Notes under the pieces: model-generated
What the model was told of the DNA's origin: nothing
Databases searched by the model: none
What the model saw: only the letters and a program-made list of their open reading frames with translations
Translations under genes and position numbers: made by a program
Shown: positions 1-12,114 of the stretch, piece by piece
Layout: each line of letters opens with the position of its first letter
How positions within the stretch are numbered: the stretch's first letter is position 1
Source: Campylorhamphus procurvoides
Lineage: Eukaryota > Chordata > Aves > Passeriformes > Dendrocolaptidae
Direction: 5' to 3'
NCBI GenBank assembly: GCA_013396655.1
Contig: WBMV01006668.1
Location: forward strand, 172,778-236,777
Length of the DNA: 64,000 nt

Positions 1-3000
1 TTGCAGTTGATCTGGGACCTTTGCTTTAAAAAATGAGGTTAAGTCCTCTGGGGAGGTTCTTGTAATCCCAATTTGCCAGAAACTTTATTCCCCCTTTTAC
101 CTGCCAGATTTGTCTGCTGGCTTCAGAGTACTGATACTCAAAATTCAAACAATGCCAAACAGTATGCCATGTCTTTTATAAAAATCTCCTTACAGCTTCC
201 TGTAAGCCAGAAGTTGTGAAGATAATCATGTTCAAACCATCACCTTTGGTTTGGGAAGATTTGGCTTTTGAAGTCTGTAACTGAAGCTAAGGCTTCCCCA
301 GCTGACTTCTTAACGTGGGAAATGGGTTGCAGGGACGAGGTGTGGTATTATTCTGGTAACATACAGCACTGTGAGGATGTGTCAGGGAGTGGGGGAAGAG
401 AACTTAGACTTACAACCTTAGAGCATAGAGCAGAGAGCAGGTATATCTCTAGAGTTAACTGCAGTGTTGCTCTAGGCCATGTGTGGGGAAATGCTTCTTT
501 CTGTCTGCTCTGGAAGAATAAGAACAGCTCAGGCTGTAATTCAAGCGTCCTCTGGAGACAGTAAATTCTGCTTAATCAGGGTGATGCTCTATTGAAAGAC
601 ATACCCGTTAGGAATATCTATCCACTTAATTAGACCTAACATCACAGTTGTTCATGACTTTGTCCACCTCAGCACAGGTATAGGGAGAGGCAAAAATGAT
701 CATGACCTTCTTGAAACCTCAGTGCTGCTTTTTGATATCATAGCACTAATCTGTATGTGTTTTTGACAAAAGTGTGGCAAAGGAGGAAAGTGTATAGACT
801 GAGGGGTTTGAAATTCATCTTGCACCATTCTGCTTGCATTCTGCAAGAGATCTAAAGAGGAGGCAGAGAAGGTGGGCAATGCAGAGAAGGCTAAAGGTGG
901 AACATTAGAGAATGAGAGAATGCAGATCAGGGGAAAAGATGTGTAAAGAGCAGAGTACATAAGTTACACTGTAAGCTAAACCACTCATTTAACTGCTCCT
1001 GGTATGTGGTCTTGGGGACCTCTGCCATGAAACACACAAGTCTCTTAGAGTGGAACACACCTTGACTCAAGTGTTTTTACAAAACAAATAGGATCCATTT
1101 CTCAAATGATGAAGTGGCTGTTTCTTAATGTCTTTTATTGTATTTACCAGTATTGCTGGGAAGTCCTATTGTTAAATAGGATTTCTTGACATTCAGCCTG
1201 ACTTTGCCATCATCCTTCAGCTTTACTCTAAACATTTTTCTGCTGCCTTGGTCTTAACAACTTCCATATAGTTTCTAGGTTGTGAATCTGCTTCCCTTTC
1301 TTGAAATTCATGCTCTGTTTATGAAAGCAAAATCACATCAAGGCAAACAAAAGCCGAATCTATTGTAAATAGGTATAATTTTTTTTCTTCCCCTCTCTGG
1401 TTGTTCAGGCTTTTATGTGTTGCTCACTGTCCTCCCTCACTTCAAACTGGAAATCCTCAAGCAGCTCTGCCAGAGCTCTGCTTAGTGTGGTTGCTTGTTA
1501 AAATAAATGGAATTGTGGAAATGTGACTTCATGGCAACTCTAACATCCTAGGAGTCTGAATGCCATGTTCACGTGCACAAGTTGAAAGATCATTTAAGCT
1601 GGATGGATACTCTAGGTATTTTACAAGATGCCAGGAGACACACTGGAGATGCACTGTGGAATTAGGATGCCAGTGAAGGGTACTACAACCATTTTCAGAG
1701 TACCTGTTTTTGTTTGGGTGAGAGAATCAGGTAGGAGAGTTTGAAGAGTGAAGAGGAAGTCTCATCCAGCTATTCGTAAGCCTTTAAAAAAAAAAACAGG
1801 TTATGGCTCCCTGCAAGTTTTCTATTTAGAATGCAGAATTCTGTATTGCAAAAGTATGTGTGCACCAACAGCAGGCCTGTGTTTTGGTGACCTTTAGTAA
1901 TCCCCACAACAGAATGCACAGACCTCTAAGGGGCAGCAGGGAGCTGCTGAAATTCACTTGCCCAGAGCATGGAAAAGGATTCTTCCATTTTGGGATGCAG
2001 GTTTAGAAGTGTGGTGTCAATGTTCCACTTGGGTACCAGACTGATTACACATGACAGTATATCATCTGTGCTAGATAATTAGATTAGAAGCTTTGTGGCT
2101 GTGTGGCACAGATTGAAACATACATGAACTTGTCCTACAGGTTCACCATGCTTTTCTTTTCTTTTTCATAGAGGAAACTTTCCTAGGAGGCTTCATGCCT
2201 GATCAGGCACCAGGTCAGGGAAACACCTAGGTATGTTCAATAGAATTGCAGCTCTGTGCTTTGGCTTTATCTGAGTCACAGACATAATTGCAAGTAGCAG
2301 TGCCCAAGCTGATACCAATATCTATGGAACTATGGGTTTAGCTAAACTTTTCTCTATTGTGAACCTACACACCCTCTAAACAAGGCAATCCTTGATTTTT
2401 AGACCAAAGGAGAAGAGGAAGAGAGGACTTTCGGGTATGCTGTAGAAAGGGATGGGAGGGCATGGATCGTGGTGTGCTGAGTGCCGAACTCTCAAGAATA
2501 ACTGCTGTCCTTTAGAGATGTCCTAAGACCAGCAGTACCATGTACATTGTGAGCTGCACCTACTGAACTCCTAAGTGTGTATCAGGGCCAGAAGCTGTGG
2601 GCTGCACTGAGGCCATTTTGTATGTGAAGTGGCTCTGTGCACTGGCAGTGAGATATGTAGCTAATGTGGAGACATAACTTAGCAGGACAGGCATTTTTAT
2701 GATGGGATTGGCAGCCCATGCAGGAGGATGTTCATTTATTGCCCCCAGGAGTAAGGTTGGTGGAGTGGACCTGTGTACTGTAGAACTCTTCAATAGCAGA
2801 TATGTGTGTGAATTGCAAGAAGACTACTCTGCTTCTTCACCTGGGATGGGATTTGAAGGCGGACAGAATTTTATGTCATAAATTAGTAAGTGAGCTGAAG
2901 CATTTTTCCACATAGGCTTGCCTACAAGAAGAAGGACAAACAGATAATGGCAGGTCAGCATGTGTTTTCAAACACCCAGGAAGGGGAAATAGTTCTTTCA

Positions 3001-6000
3001 AAATGAGAGCAATCATATGATCACGTGTCTTTCTTCAGTGTGCCCATGCAACAGCTGGTGGGGACTGTGTCTGGCAACCTTGCAGTGGGGCTCAGAGCTG
3101 GAACTCTTCTCATGGTGCTTGGAACACTTCCCAGAAATCACCCTACTTATATGTAAGGGCAAGAAAAAGTGGAACATGCTCGTATGGGCCTATCAATACA
3201 TAAAAATAGAGCTTATTTCTGAAATTTATGTCCCTTGATTCATTAGCTGTGGATAAAGTGTGTTGAAAGAGAAGCTTCCCTGATCCTAACTCTAACAACA
3301 TCTTGATTTCCAGACATTTGTGACTGGAAAATTGCAGAAATTGCAGTTTAAAGTTACAGTGCTGTGGAAACATGCAAGAAGACTTAAAAAAATAATGGGT
3401 CTAGGCATAAACATACATTCAGAACACAAAATGAGGGACACAAACAACTTTAGCTGAAATACTGCAGCTTCCAGGCTACTGTAACACCTACTGTTGTGCA
3501 GATGAGTGGGAAATAGCCCACATTCATCAATAAAGCAGAATTTTGCTTCTGTGATTTTAATCTCAGCAAGCAGTAGACCCTTCAAAATTTAAATATGTAG
3601 ATAATCTTGAGATTAAGCTTCCTCTGGCCAGTGGAGAATTGTTTCCATTGTTGTCTCTCAACTCGCTGCACATTTTTTGCAGCCTCCCCTTTGAACAGCC
3701 TCATTCCAGTAGCTGCTTTCCCCTCTCTAAAAGAGCCGTTCATCCAGCTGCTGAGCTACACACTGTTTACTCTTTTCTTCCCCTGCTATCTTGCTGTCTT
3801 TGTGGGAAATGATTAGCATCTGAAAAGATTTCAGTCTGTCTCACATGCCCCATGCAGGGCATAACAGTTCCTGACAAAAATGCAAACTGTGCTCTGGCTT
3901 CGCCGGGATCAAAATGACATTTTTGAGAAGCTGGAGCTGTAAGGTCAGATCGAATTGATTTTCCGGTGACAAATCTGATTTCCCTCAAATGAAGGTATCT
4001 GGGAAAGATCCCAGGAAAGGTGCTGTCCTAGATGAGGCAGGCAGTACCTCTGAGCTGGCTGTTAAATGTTGCATAAATGAGCTATCAAAGCCCATAGCTG
4101 TGATTCTCTGCTGCTTCAGGCTCACTGGGAACAGCAGCCACAGCACAGGAGCTGTTTTTCAGGGTTTGGGCTGGTGAGTGTTAGAGCTTGATCTGCTGTG
4201 AACACCTACATGGTAAGATTCAGGAATTTTCCCTGCCTCAAGTACTTTACAGCTTTGGGTGGATGTTGGATGAAAGGACTCATGACAAAGGAGTAGCAAA
4301 GGCATGTGGAATACCACATGAAGGAGGCAGGGAAGGAGGATAGCAGCTTGGCTGGAGTGATCGTGTATTATCTTTCAGTTAGGAGGTTGAGGATACAATA
4401 AGTGCCCAGTGGGAATAAGTAGTTGGTTATGATGTGATATGGCAACCAGAAAGAGCAGGTGCTTTTTTTCCCCAGGGATAATGGAGCCAAAGGGACTAAA
4501 GGAGGGAGAGGCTGGATGTTTTTGTGATTTAATATGACTTTTGTGGGCGGTGTAGCCAGGGTTTTGAAAAGCCAGTAGCAGTCTTGTGCTGAGAACCTTT
4601 TGACTGAACCTCTTGAGTAGATAAAATTTTCTCCCTTCAGTTTCACCCTCCATTTCCTGGTCTTTACAAGGCAGAAATAGAGGAGAGAGGTAGTGAAAGC
4701 CTCCTTTCATTCCATTGCCACTGGCTTTTCCCTACAAGGGATAGCCATTCCCTACCGTAGTGTCACAGTAGGCCAGGAATTGTAGTGTGACAGGTGCCCT
4801 TTGAAGAGGCTTCTTGTCCTCTCATCTGGCTCCTCAGCGCCTCTGTCTCTTTCCAGCCCTTGCTGCTCACATGCACAGTGATGAAGAAGGAGGTGACCCA
4901 GGCAGGAAGGTGACACAGGTGTGGTAACCTCAGTGGCGACTGTTTCCATGGCATTGTTACTGGATGACAGAGAAACAACCCCAATGTCATGGGGAGCAGC
5001 TAAGGGCCTCTTCTGACTGAAATTCAGAGGTAAGTCAGGGTTCCTTCCCCCTGAGATATGGGGTACTTAGTGCCTGTGCCTCTTATGTCTGTGCACTTTC
5101 CTGGGCCACTTCCTCTGTTATTCCCAAGTGCTAAAGCTTGAGCCCACATACCTTGCTGGATCCCTTTGATACCTGAGAAGGCAGGTCTGAGGTTTGGACA
5201 AAAAGCCTGTCTGTGATCTGGAAGGTTATGTTCAGAGTTGAGTCCCTGGTGGAGACCTTGTTGCTGACAGCAGAGTTCAGGTTTTCCCTGTACTTCAGTA
5301 ATCAGGTGAAGCTCAGACTGAAGCAGACTGGGGACGTAAGAGAGCTGCAGAAAGGGGAGGAAAGAATGAGAAAGACATTATCTGGCTTGCATTGCTCTAC
5401 TGAAGCAGTGGAAGAACTACAGCCAGGCTGCTACCTGTGTCCTCTGCCTGTTTTTATCTATCCAATGCCTTCTTTCTTTGTCCCTGTTTGCTCCCAGGCC
5501 ACTTTCTCCCTGTTGGAGCCTGCTGCATGGTGTGTTCACAAGGGGTAACAGTGAGCCTGCAGCTGAGGGCAGCTCTGTGTGGTTCTGCAGAGCGGAGCCT
5601 GCACCCCAGGGCAGAGGGTGAGCTCTGCAACAGCAGCTGTGACAGGCAGTGAGGCAGCAGGACAGGGGAGGAAGGATGGAAGGACTGTGTTGAGCTCTAA
5701 AAGGAGCTGAGCTGGTGAATGGATTGCGGGTCTCTGTGCTGGGAAGAGTCCCCAAAAAAGTCATAACTGCAATATTTCCAAGGTCAACTGATGACAATTG
5801 AAGTGCCATAAATCATTTGCTTAAATACATTTCAATGAACAAGTAAGAAGCTTTTATTTAATCAATTTCATCTTCTTTTGAGCTGGTAACCAGTATACAC
5901 TGAGCAAATATTGTCAGTGTTGCCTTTTAAACCTATTTTTGTTATCCAGAGATGTGTGCTATGGATGTGCATGTTTGATCAGCCCTGCTAGGTTAATGTT

Positions 6001-7556
6001 TTAGAGTCTTCACTTTTAGGAGTTTTTCATGACAAGAATATAATGAGATAAATATCAGGTTTTTCATTTCACAATTCATTCCTGTGTAGCTTAATGGAAG
6101 CTAGATTTCAATTACTGCACAAATCCCTCAGCACTTAAAATTTGTCATTAAATAAAGCTGCCTTAGATGTTTTGGATTCACTGGAAGTAAGCTTGTCTAA
6201 ACATATTTGACATTTACATGAATTCAATTTAAACAAGGCAAGATTTATCTCTCAAAAATAATTAACTGATTGATTTTTTTTCCTTTTTTTTCCGGTCAAT
6301 GTGTTCCTCAGTGTTTCAAAAATCACAGAGCTTAGCTCCTCACAACTAGTTCGTATTTGCAGATATGGAGGGCAAAAGCAATTTCCATGCTTTTGCAGTC
6401 CCCAAAGGCCTTTTCAGTTTCAGTTATCTAGTCAGTACTTTGAACCAGGTGAATAACCAGAAAAAGAGGAAATATTCTGTGGAGGCATGAACAGACTTCT
6501 CTTGTTAAAACCTGGGAAAACCTTTGTATAAAGTGCTTCCTGGACATTCATTACTGACTTATACTTGCTCAATAGTCTAAAACATTGTAGAAAATGTATA
6601 GGGCTTTATTAACGTTCTTACTGTAAATACTTGACTGTAACTGGTACGGATATTCACAACTCAGCACATGTCTGTTGTCACTTTAAACTGACTTTTAAAA
6701 AGGCCTCTTTTAAAGCCAAGCTGTTAAATAAACAACACAAATTAAGAAAACTTGACTGCTTAGGGATTTGTATCCTATCATCTACACCTTTCTCCTTCAT
6801 TATAACCTTTCCTGCTTATGTATTCCCAGCTTTGGGAATAAAACCTGCATTTTCCCATGTTCCTGCACTTCTGGCGAGGGCAAGAAGCAGCACATGTTCT
6901 GGCTGGTTCAGAACTATTTGTTTGCTCTCTAACTGGTACCCATCTGCTGACTGGGTGGCCATGTAGCTCCTGGTCACATGTAGCACAGGTCACTGCTGAT
7001 CTTAAACAGCTCAATTTCAGTGGGAGATACGAAATCTGGTCTTTATTTAATAGTTTAAAAACTTTTTTTCAGGGAAAAGATGCAAGCACGCCGGCTTTCC
7101 ACAGATTTTGAAACCTTTGACAAATCTGCTGAGCTGTGATTGAATGATGATAAAATTCCACCTTTTAAAAATGACTGATCTTGATTAAAGAATAACCTCT
7201 TTGGATTTTGTAGGGTTGCAGTGCATGGTGGATTGATGGTATTTAAAAAGCTAAAGAACGGAGAGGAAAAATCCGTGGGTTGATGGTTGGGTAGCAATCT
7301 ATCACATTTTGTCTGCAGTGCGTGCCCTGTGTTCAGTTTATTTGGATTCTTTGTGTGATCATGTAGGTAAATTCCATGTTTTCCTTCCAAAATGGAGATT
7401 TCCCCTACAAAGTCAATGAAGACATTGACTGCTCTGTACCAGGAGTAAGGTAACTTTCAGTATATGTCATTGATACTTTGTCCCTGGAACAAAATACCTT
7501 TCCTAGTTGTTAATCAACCAACTGACTTCCTTAGCTCTCTAAACATACAAGCTCTT
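1..7556. other. Upstream DNA without a supported gene
   Basis: Only short open frames without family resemblance, an oligo-A run near 1787 and an AT-rich part at about 5800-6350. No exon of an upstream A2M paralogue was recognised. Confidence 0.55.
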
Positions 7557-8118
7557 CATAGAATCACAGAATGGTTTGGGTTAGAAGGGGCCTTAAAGAT
7601 CATTTTGTTCCAACTCCTCTGCTGTGGGCAGGGACACCTTCCACTAGACCAGGTTGCTCAAAACTCCTATTCCACCTGTCCTTGAGCACTTCCAGGGATG
7701 GGGCATCCACAGCTTCATTGGGCAACCTGGTGAGACACAGTTTCAGTCTCTCATCACCCTCGTCATAAGGAATTTATTCCTTATATCCAGTCAAAAACTA
7801 CTCTCAGTTTAAACTTTTGCCTCTTCACTACAGTCTCTGCTAAAAAGTCTCTCTCCATCTTTCCTATAAGCTCCCTTTAGGGAGCTTTACCTTCCCTTTA
7901 GGTACTGGAAGGAGCTCTCAGGTTTCCCCAGAGCCTTCTCTTCTCCAGGCTGAACAACACCCACTTTCTCAGCCTGTCTCCATGGCAGAGGAATTCCAGC
8001 TCTGATTGACTTGGTGGCCTCCTCTGGCAAATGCTTTTCTTGTATAGGTGGCCCCATAACTGGATACAGCACTCCAGGTGGAGTCTCACAAGAGCAGAGA
8101 ATAATGCAGGTGTACATG
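7557..8118 (-). mobile_element. CR1 LINE 3' fragment
   Basis: The left end reads AGAATCACAGAATGG, the reverse complement of the CR1 terminal 8-base repeats. It continues as CR1 3' UTR and end of ORF2 in reverse (GGTTTGGGTTAGAAGGG, TCCAGGCTGAACAACACCCA, CTCCAGGTGGAGTCTCAC). It lies in the upstream intergenic DNA. Confidence 0.88.
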
Positions 8119-10199
8119 ACAAACTGGTCCTAAAGTTTGAATCTGAGCCTGTAAGTTTGCACGCTTATTATTTTTTTCAGTCCTGCAGTACCAAAAAGAT
8201 CTCAGAATTGTTTTGTTGGGTTTTATTTGTTTGTTTGGTTTGGGGTTTTTTCTTCAAATTAAAAACAAAGGAACTACTAACACTAACAAGGATTCAACTA
8301 AATCTTTAGAAGTTCAGCTCTCATTTTAGCATCAGATTTGGACTATAGTCTTGAACTGTATGGCTTGTTCAATGTTGCTAATACAAGGTGCTGCTGAGCC
8401 AGTCAGTCAGACTGGTTCTTTCTATATCTCTTGCTAGCACTGGTGATGGCCAGTGGGATGACCAGTCATGTCGTGGAGTTCTTCTTGCACTCTAACTTCC
8501 TCAAGTTGTATGTAAAAACTTCAGGAAAAATTGCAAGAAAAGAGTTATTTTGGCCTTTTTGTGAAAAGTATACAAAGTTGCAGGTTTCAGGGTTCACACT
8601 TGTTCTTTGAAGAAAATCCATGGCTTGCCCATGGCTTGAGCACCTTCTCGTGATGGTTTCCAAACTCCCTTGGGTCTCACTTCATAATTCCCCGAAGCTC
8701 GATTCCAATGAAAAAATTAAATCCTACAATCTAAAAGCTTGCACTAGAATTCTGGGCAAAAAATTAATAAGATTTGCAGCTCTTTGAATGATCTTGATGT
8801 AAGAGCCAAGCATTGAGAGAGGTATAGAACAGTTTACACTGTGTCTCCTTCAAGCTTCCTGACCCAGTCAGTTCCTGCTCCTTCTGCTGTGTTTGTCCAG
8901 GTGTGTTCTCAATTCCTTGCTTGGTTTTGGTGCAGTGAACAAATCTGTCAAAGCAACAGAAAGAGGGTGCAGCAGTCTACTTTGCCATTATGGAGGGATT
9001 CTTTCAAGGGATTCCATTATGTTATGGATGCTAGTCAGGTTGCAGAAACAATATGGCCTTGCAGATTTTTATGGACCCTGCATGGACTATGAAATATCCT
9101 TAATTCAAAGGTATACTTCACAATCAGAACAGAAGGATATCAAATCTTACTGTCTTTGAAAATGCTAAACAGTAGTTACAGAGTGTGTATATGTGTGTGC
9201 AAGGGGCAAGGTGAAAATGCTAGTGATTAGTAGCATGAAGCTTGTGATTGGAAAGGAAAGAAGGCAACAGTGAAGGAGGTCTGAGGCCTGTATGAAGTTG
9301 CTGATGGGTGTCTAGAGGAGAATGAAGAGTTACTCCGTTGCTTTGATGAATTAGTCTGCACTACAGGCTCTCTAACAGATGTGATTCTTCAAAGAAAGTG
9401 ATGACTTTCCCCTCTCTGCACAGTCTGTGGTTGAAGTGCTCTGCAGACATCAGTGCTTCTCCAGTACTCTTCTCATACAGATCACTGATACTACTGCCTT
9501 TTGTTTTCTTCAAAGACACTTAAACACTGGAGTGATTCCCAAGGTCTTTGTTCTCCTTCTGAACCATGGACAATGTCATCCACTGATCATAGGTGCGACC
9601 TTTACTGAGTCTTCTATTCTTGCTTTTCAATGTTTGATTCAAGTTATCTGTGGAGAAAAGGTATCTGTATGGTTTTGCATTGTCACTAGGTACCATGTAC
9701 TTTGCTCCAGCTGCAGTGTGTTTTCAGGATGGGTAGATCTCTTGCTCCATATAGGTCTCTTGGCTCAACGCTTTTACACAAGGACCTTTTCAGAGTCCAT
9801 TTAGAGAAAGAAACTAAAGAACTAGAAATTCTGCACAACCTTGCTTTACTTTCTCTACTGCAGAGACTTTGTCTGGGTTTGTGACACCTGTGCAGCTGTC
9901 AGTCACTGCTTTCGATTCAGATCTTTCAAATGTATGTTCCTGTGACCAAAAGCCAGGTTTGCCAAGGCTAAACAAGGAATAGAGAGTGCACCTGGGCAAA
10001 CATGGTAGGAGGTACATGGTGGGACAAGGTCAGAGAGATCTCCCCAGTGTGCTGGCCCCAGTGGGTGCAACTCCTGTCAGAAGTCTGACAGAATCCGGAC
10101 CTCTCTGGCTGTGATTGCTGATAGATCTGACTCATGCTTTCTGTAGGAAAATCAGTTTTTAGACAACAAATCTGCAAGTTTACCCGTCAGGCTCTTTTC
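8119..10199. other. Intergenic DNA, nothing recognised
   Basis: Between two CR1 fragments. A T/G-rich stretch near 8210-8260 and a TG-rich stretch near 9183-9200; no coding evidence. Confidence 0.55.
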
Positions 10200-10470
10200 A
10201 GTGGTGCCAAGCAATAGGACAAGAGGCAACGGAGGCAAACTGATGCACAGGAAGTTCCACCTGAGCACAAGGAAAAAAATTTACTATGTGGGTTACCACA
10301 GAGAAGCTGTGGAGTCTCCCTCATTGGAGATAGTTGAGAACCAGATGAAATCCTGTGCCATGTGCTCTAGGATGACCCTGCTTGAGCAGGGAGGCTGGGC
10401 CAGATGACCCCACTTGTGATCCCTTTCAACCTTACCCATTCTGTGATTCTGTGTTCTGTGATTCTGTGAC
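10200..10470 (+). mobile_element. CR1 LINE 3' fragment
   Basis: Reads AATAGGACAAGAGGCAACGG near the start, then GAGATAGTTGAGAACCAGAT, CTGGGCCAGATGACC and terminal repeats of ATTCTGTG. Intact CR1 3' end on the + strand. Confidence 0.9.
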
Positions 10471-11839
10471 TGTCATTCTCAGAAACATGATCTCTTTCTT
10501 TGTGAAAGACACAGAGACAAGAATGGGAAGAATGTGTTCATCAAAATAGAAAGTGTCCAGTCTTCCTTGTCTAGGAACCTACCACTTATTTAGACCAACT
10601 CAAAGCTGATTTCTCTAATCAGTTGGGATATCTGGCCTCTGAGATAATCTGATTGACTCTCTCAATCAGTTGTGCTGTGACACATTGACTTGAGACAAAG
10701 GCAGTGCTAGCTAGCATTAGCAGCTCCTATACATAATGTGTAGCCCCCATGATGCATCTAGATTGGCACAGTGACAGAGGTAAAATGGGGGTCAATCTTC
10801 CCAGCCCCATCTGGAAGAAGAGCATGGAGAGCATTGGGAACAGGAATCCCAAGCTAGCTGAAAATTTCTGTGCACCTGTAACCTGGTTTTGCCAGACAGA
10901 GTTCCCAATTGCTTGAGTGACACCATGTTTGGATCCAGGTATGGAAAGCTTAGGCTGCATCAGCACTATTAAACAGCACTGGGAAATATTTCCATGCACA
11001 GAACTGTAGCTGTCTGTAATATTAGGACAGTCCGTGGTACATTTCAGCCTGGGATAACTAATGCTGCCTCACCCAAGTCTCAGATGTAGTTTGTGAGTTA
11101 ATGCAATCTATGTACTTCTCAATACAGGCATTTTACTTGGTGGCCACACTTTTCTGAAGGCCAGGCTGGTTAAACAGCATGATGTCTGCACTCTGTACAG
11201 GTTGCCATTAGGGCTAGAAAATGTTCCACATATATAATCTGTGAGTTTTAATCTGACCATCAGGTTCCAAAACACAACTAAAAGGCTGTATCAGTGTACC
11301 ACTGCCCATTCAGATCCAGACATGAAAACAAAGAACTAGAACCAGTTCATGAGGCCCCCTCCTTGCAGATGGTGCCATGACGAATGGGTGTTGCAGGGCA
11401 CTGATGGAGACCTCCGTGGGCCACTATTTATTTCCATTTTCCTCGTTGTATGCAGGGAAGGAAAAGGCAAAATCTTTGGCTCATTAGTGGTTGCTGGCTG
11501 GTGGTAGTGTTGCTTACACGTAAGGATTTGCTCCCATTCTCAAGCCAAAGAGCCTAAGGAAATCCACACATCCATAATCTGATCCAGATCTATTGAGCTC
11601 TGTCCCAATGACGACGCTGCCCACTGTGTGCAGGGGTGAGCTCTCGCTGCAGGCTGCAGAGCAGCAATCCATCTCCAGCTGAAACAAAGGGATGCAAGTG
11701 ACAAGTGATTAGGACCTGGCCTGGGTCACTGATCAGCAAAGTTCTCGCTGTTTTTTTACCATGAGAAGACCATTTGGTCAGGTGCCTCCATGGCAACCTT
11801 ACAGTAGGGGATGTTCTGAACTGGTGGGTGAGAGCCAAA
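10471..11839. other. Intergenic DNA upstream of the gene 1 promoter
   Basis: No gene or clear repeat seen. May hold distal control elements of gene 1. Confidence 0.5.
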
Positions 11840-12055
11840 GTGGCTGCTATTGGCTAAGGGGCACCTGGGACAGTACACCTACTGCTTACCACTGCCTGTG
11901 TCTAATCTCAGGAGACAGGGAGAGGTGGGGAGAAACTGGCTCCGCCCCCCATCCCACCTCTTCATTTAGGCTGTGCTAGAAAGAAATTACTTCCCCCAAA
12001 ATCAGCCTCAGTGATTTCACAGGAAGAGAGCCATTGGGCAACAAGAGCCCCCAGG
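11840..12055 (+). promoter_or_regulatory. Probable TATA-less promoter and 5' UTR of gene 1
   Basis: No TATA box is seen in the 200 bases before the start codon. An inverted CCAAT box (ATTGG, 11849-11853) and a GC box (CCGCCCC, starting 11942) are present. The true start site cannot be fixed from sequence alone. Confidence 0.4.
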
Positions 12056-12114
12056 ATGAGGATAACCATCCTCCTGAGCCTTCTGTTCCATGCTGCAGCT
12101 GCTTTTCACCAACT
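12056..12114 (+). CDS. Gene 1 exon 1 (signal peptide)
   Basis: 59 coding bases encode a basic residue, a leucine-rich core and an alanine run, a typical secretion signal with likely cleavage near residue 15-17. This ATG is the only one that fits. The donor is GTGAGT and the exon ends in phase 2. Gene 2 gives the same length if its second ATG is counted. Confidence 0.88.

Noticed and set aside
9427..9804. 125-codon plus-strand frame upstream of gene 1
   Set aside because: No domain, signal or splice context; hydrophobic mix typical of chance frames.
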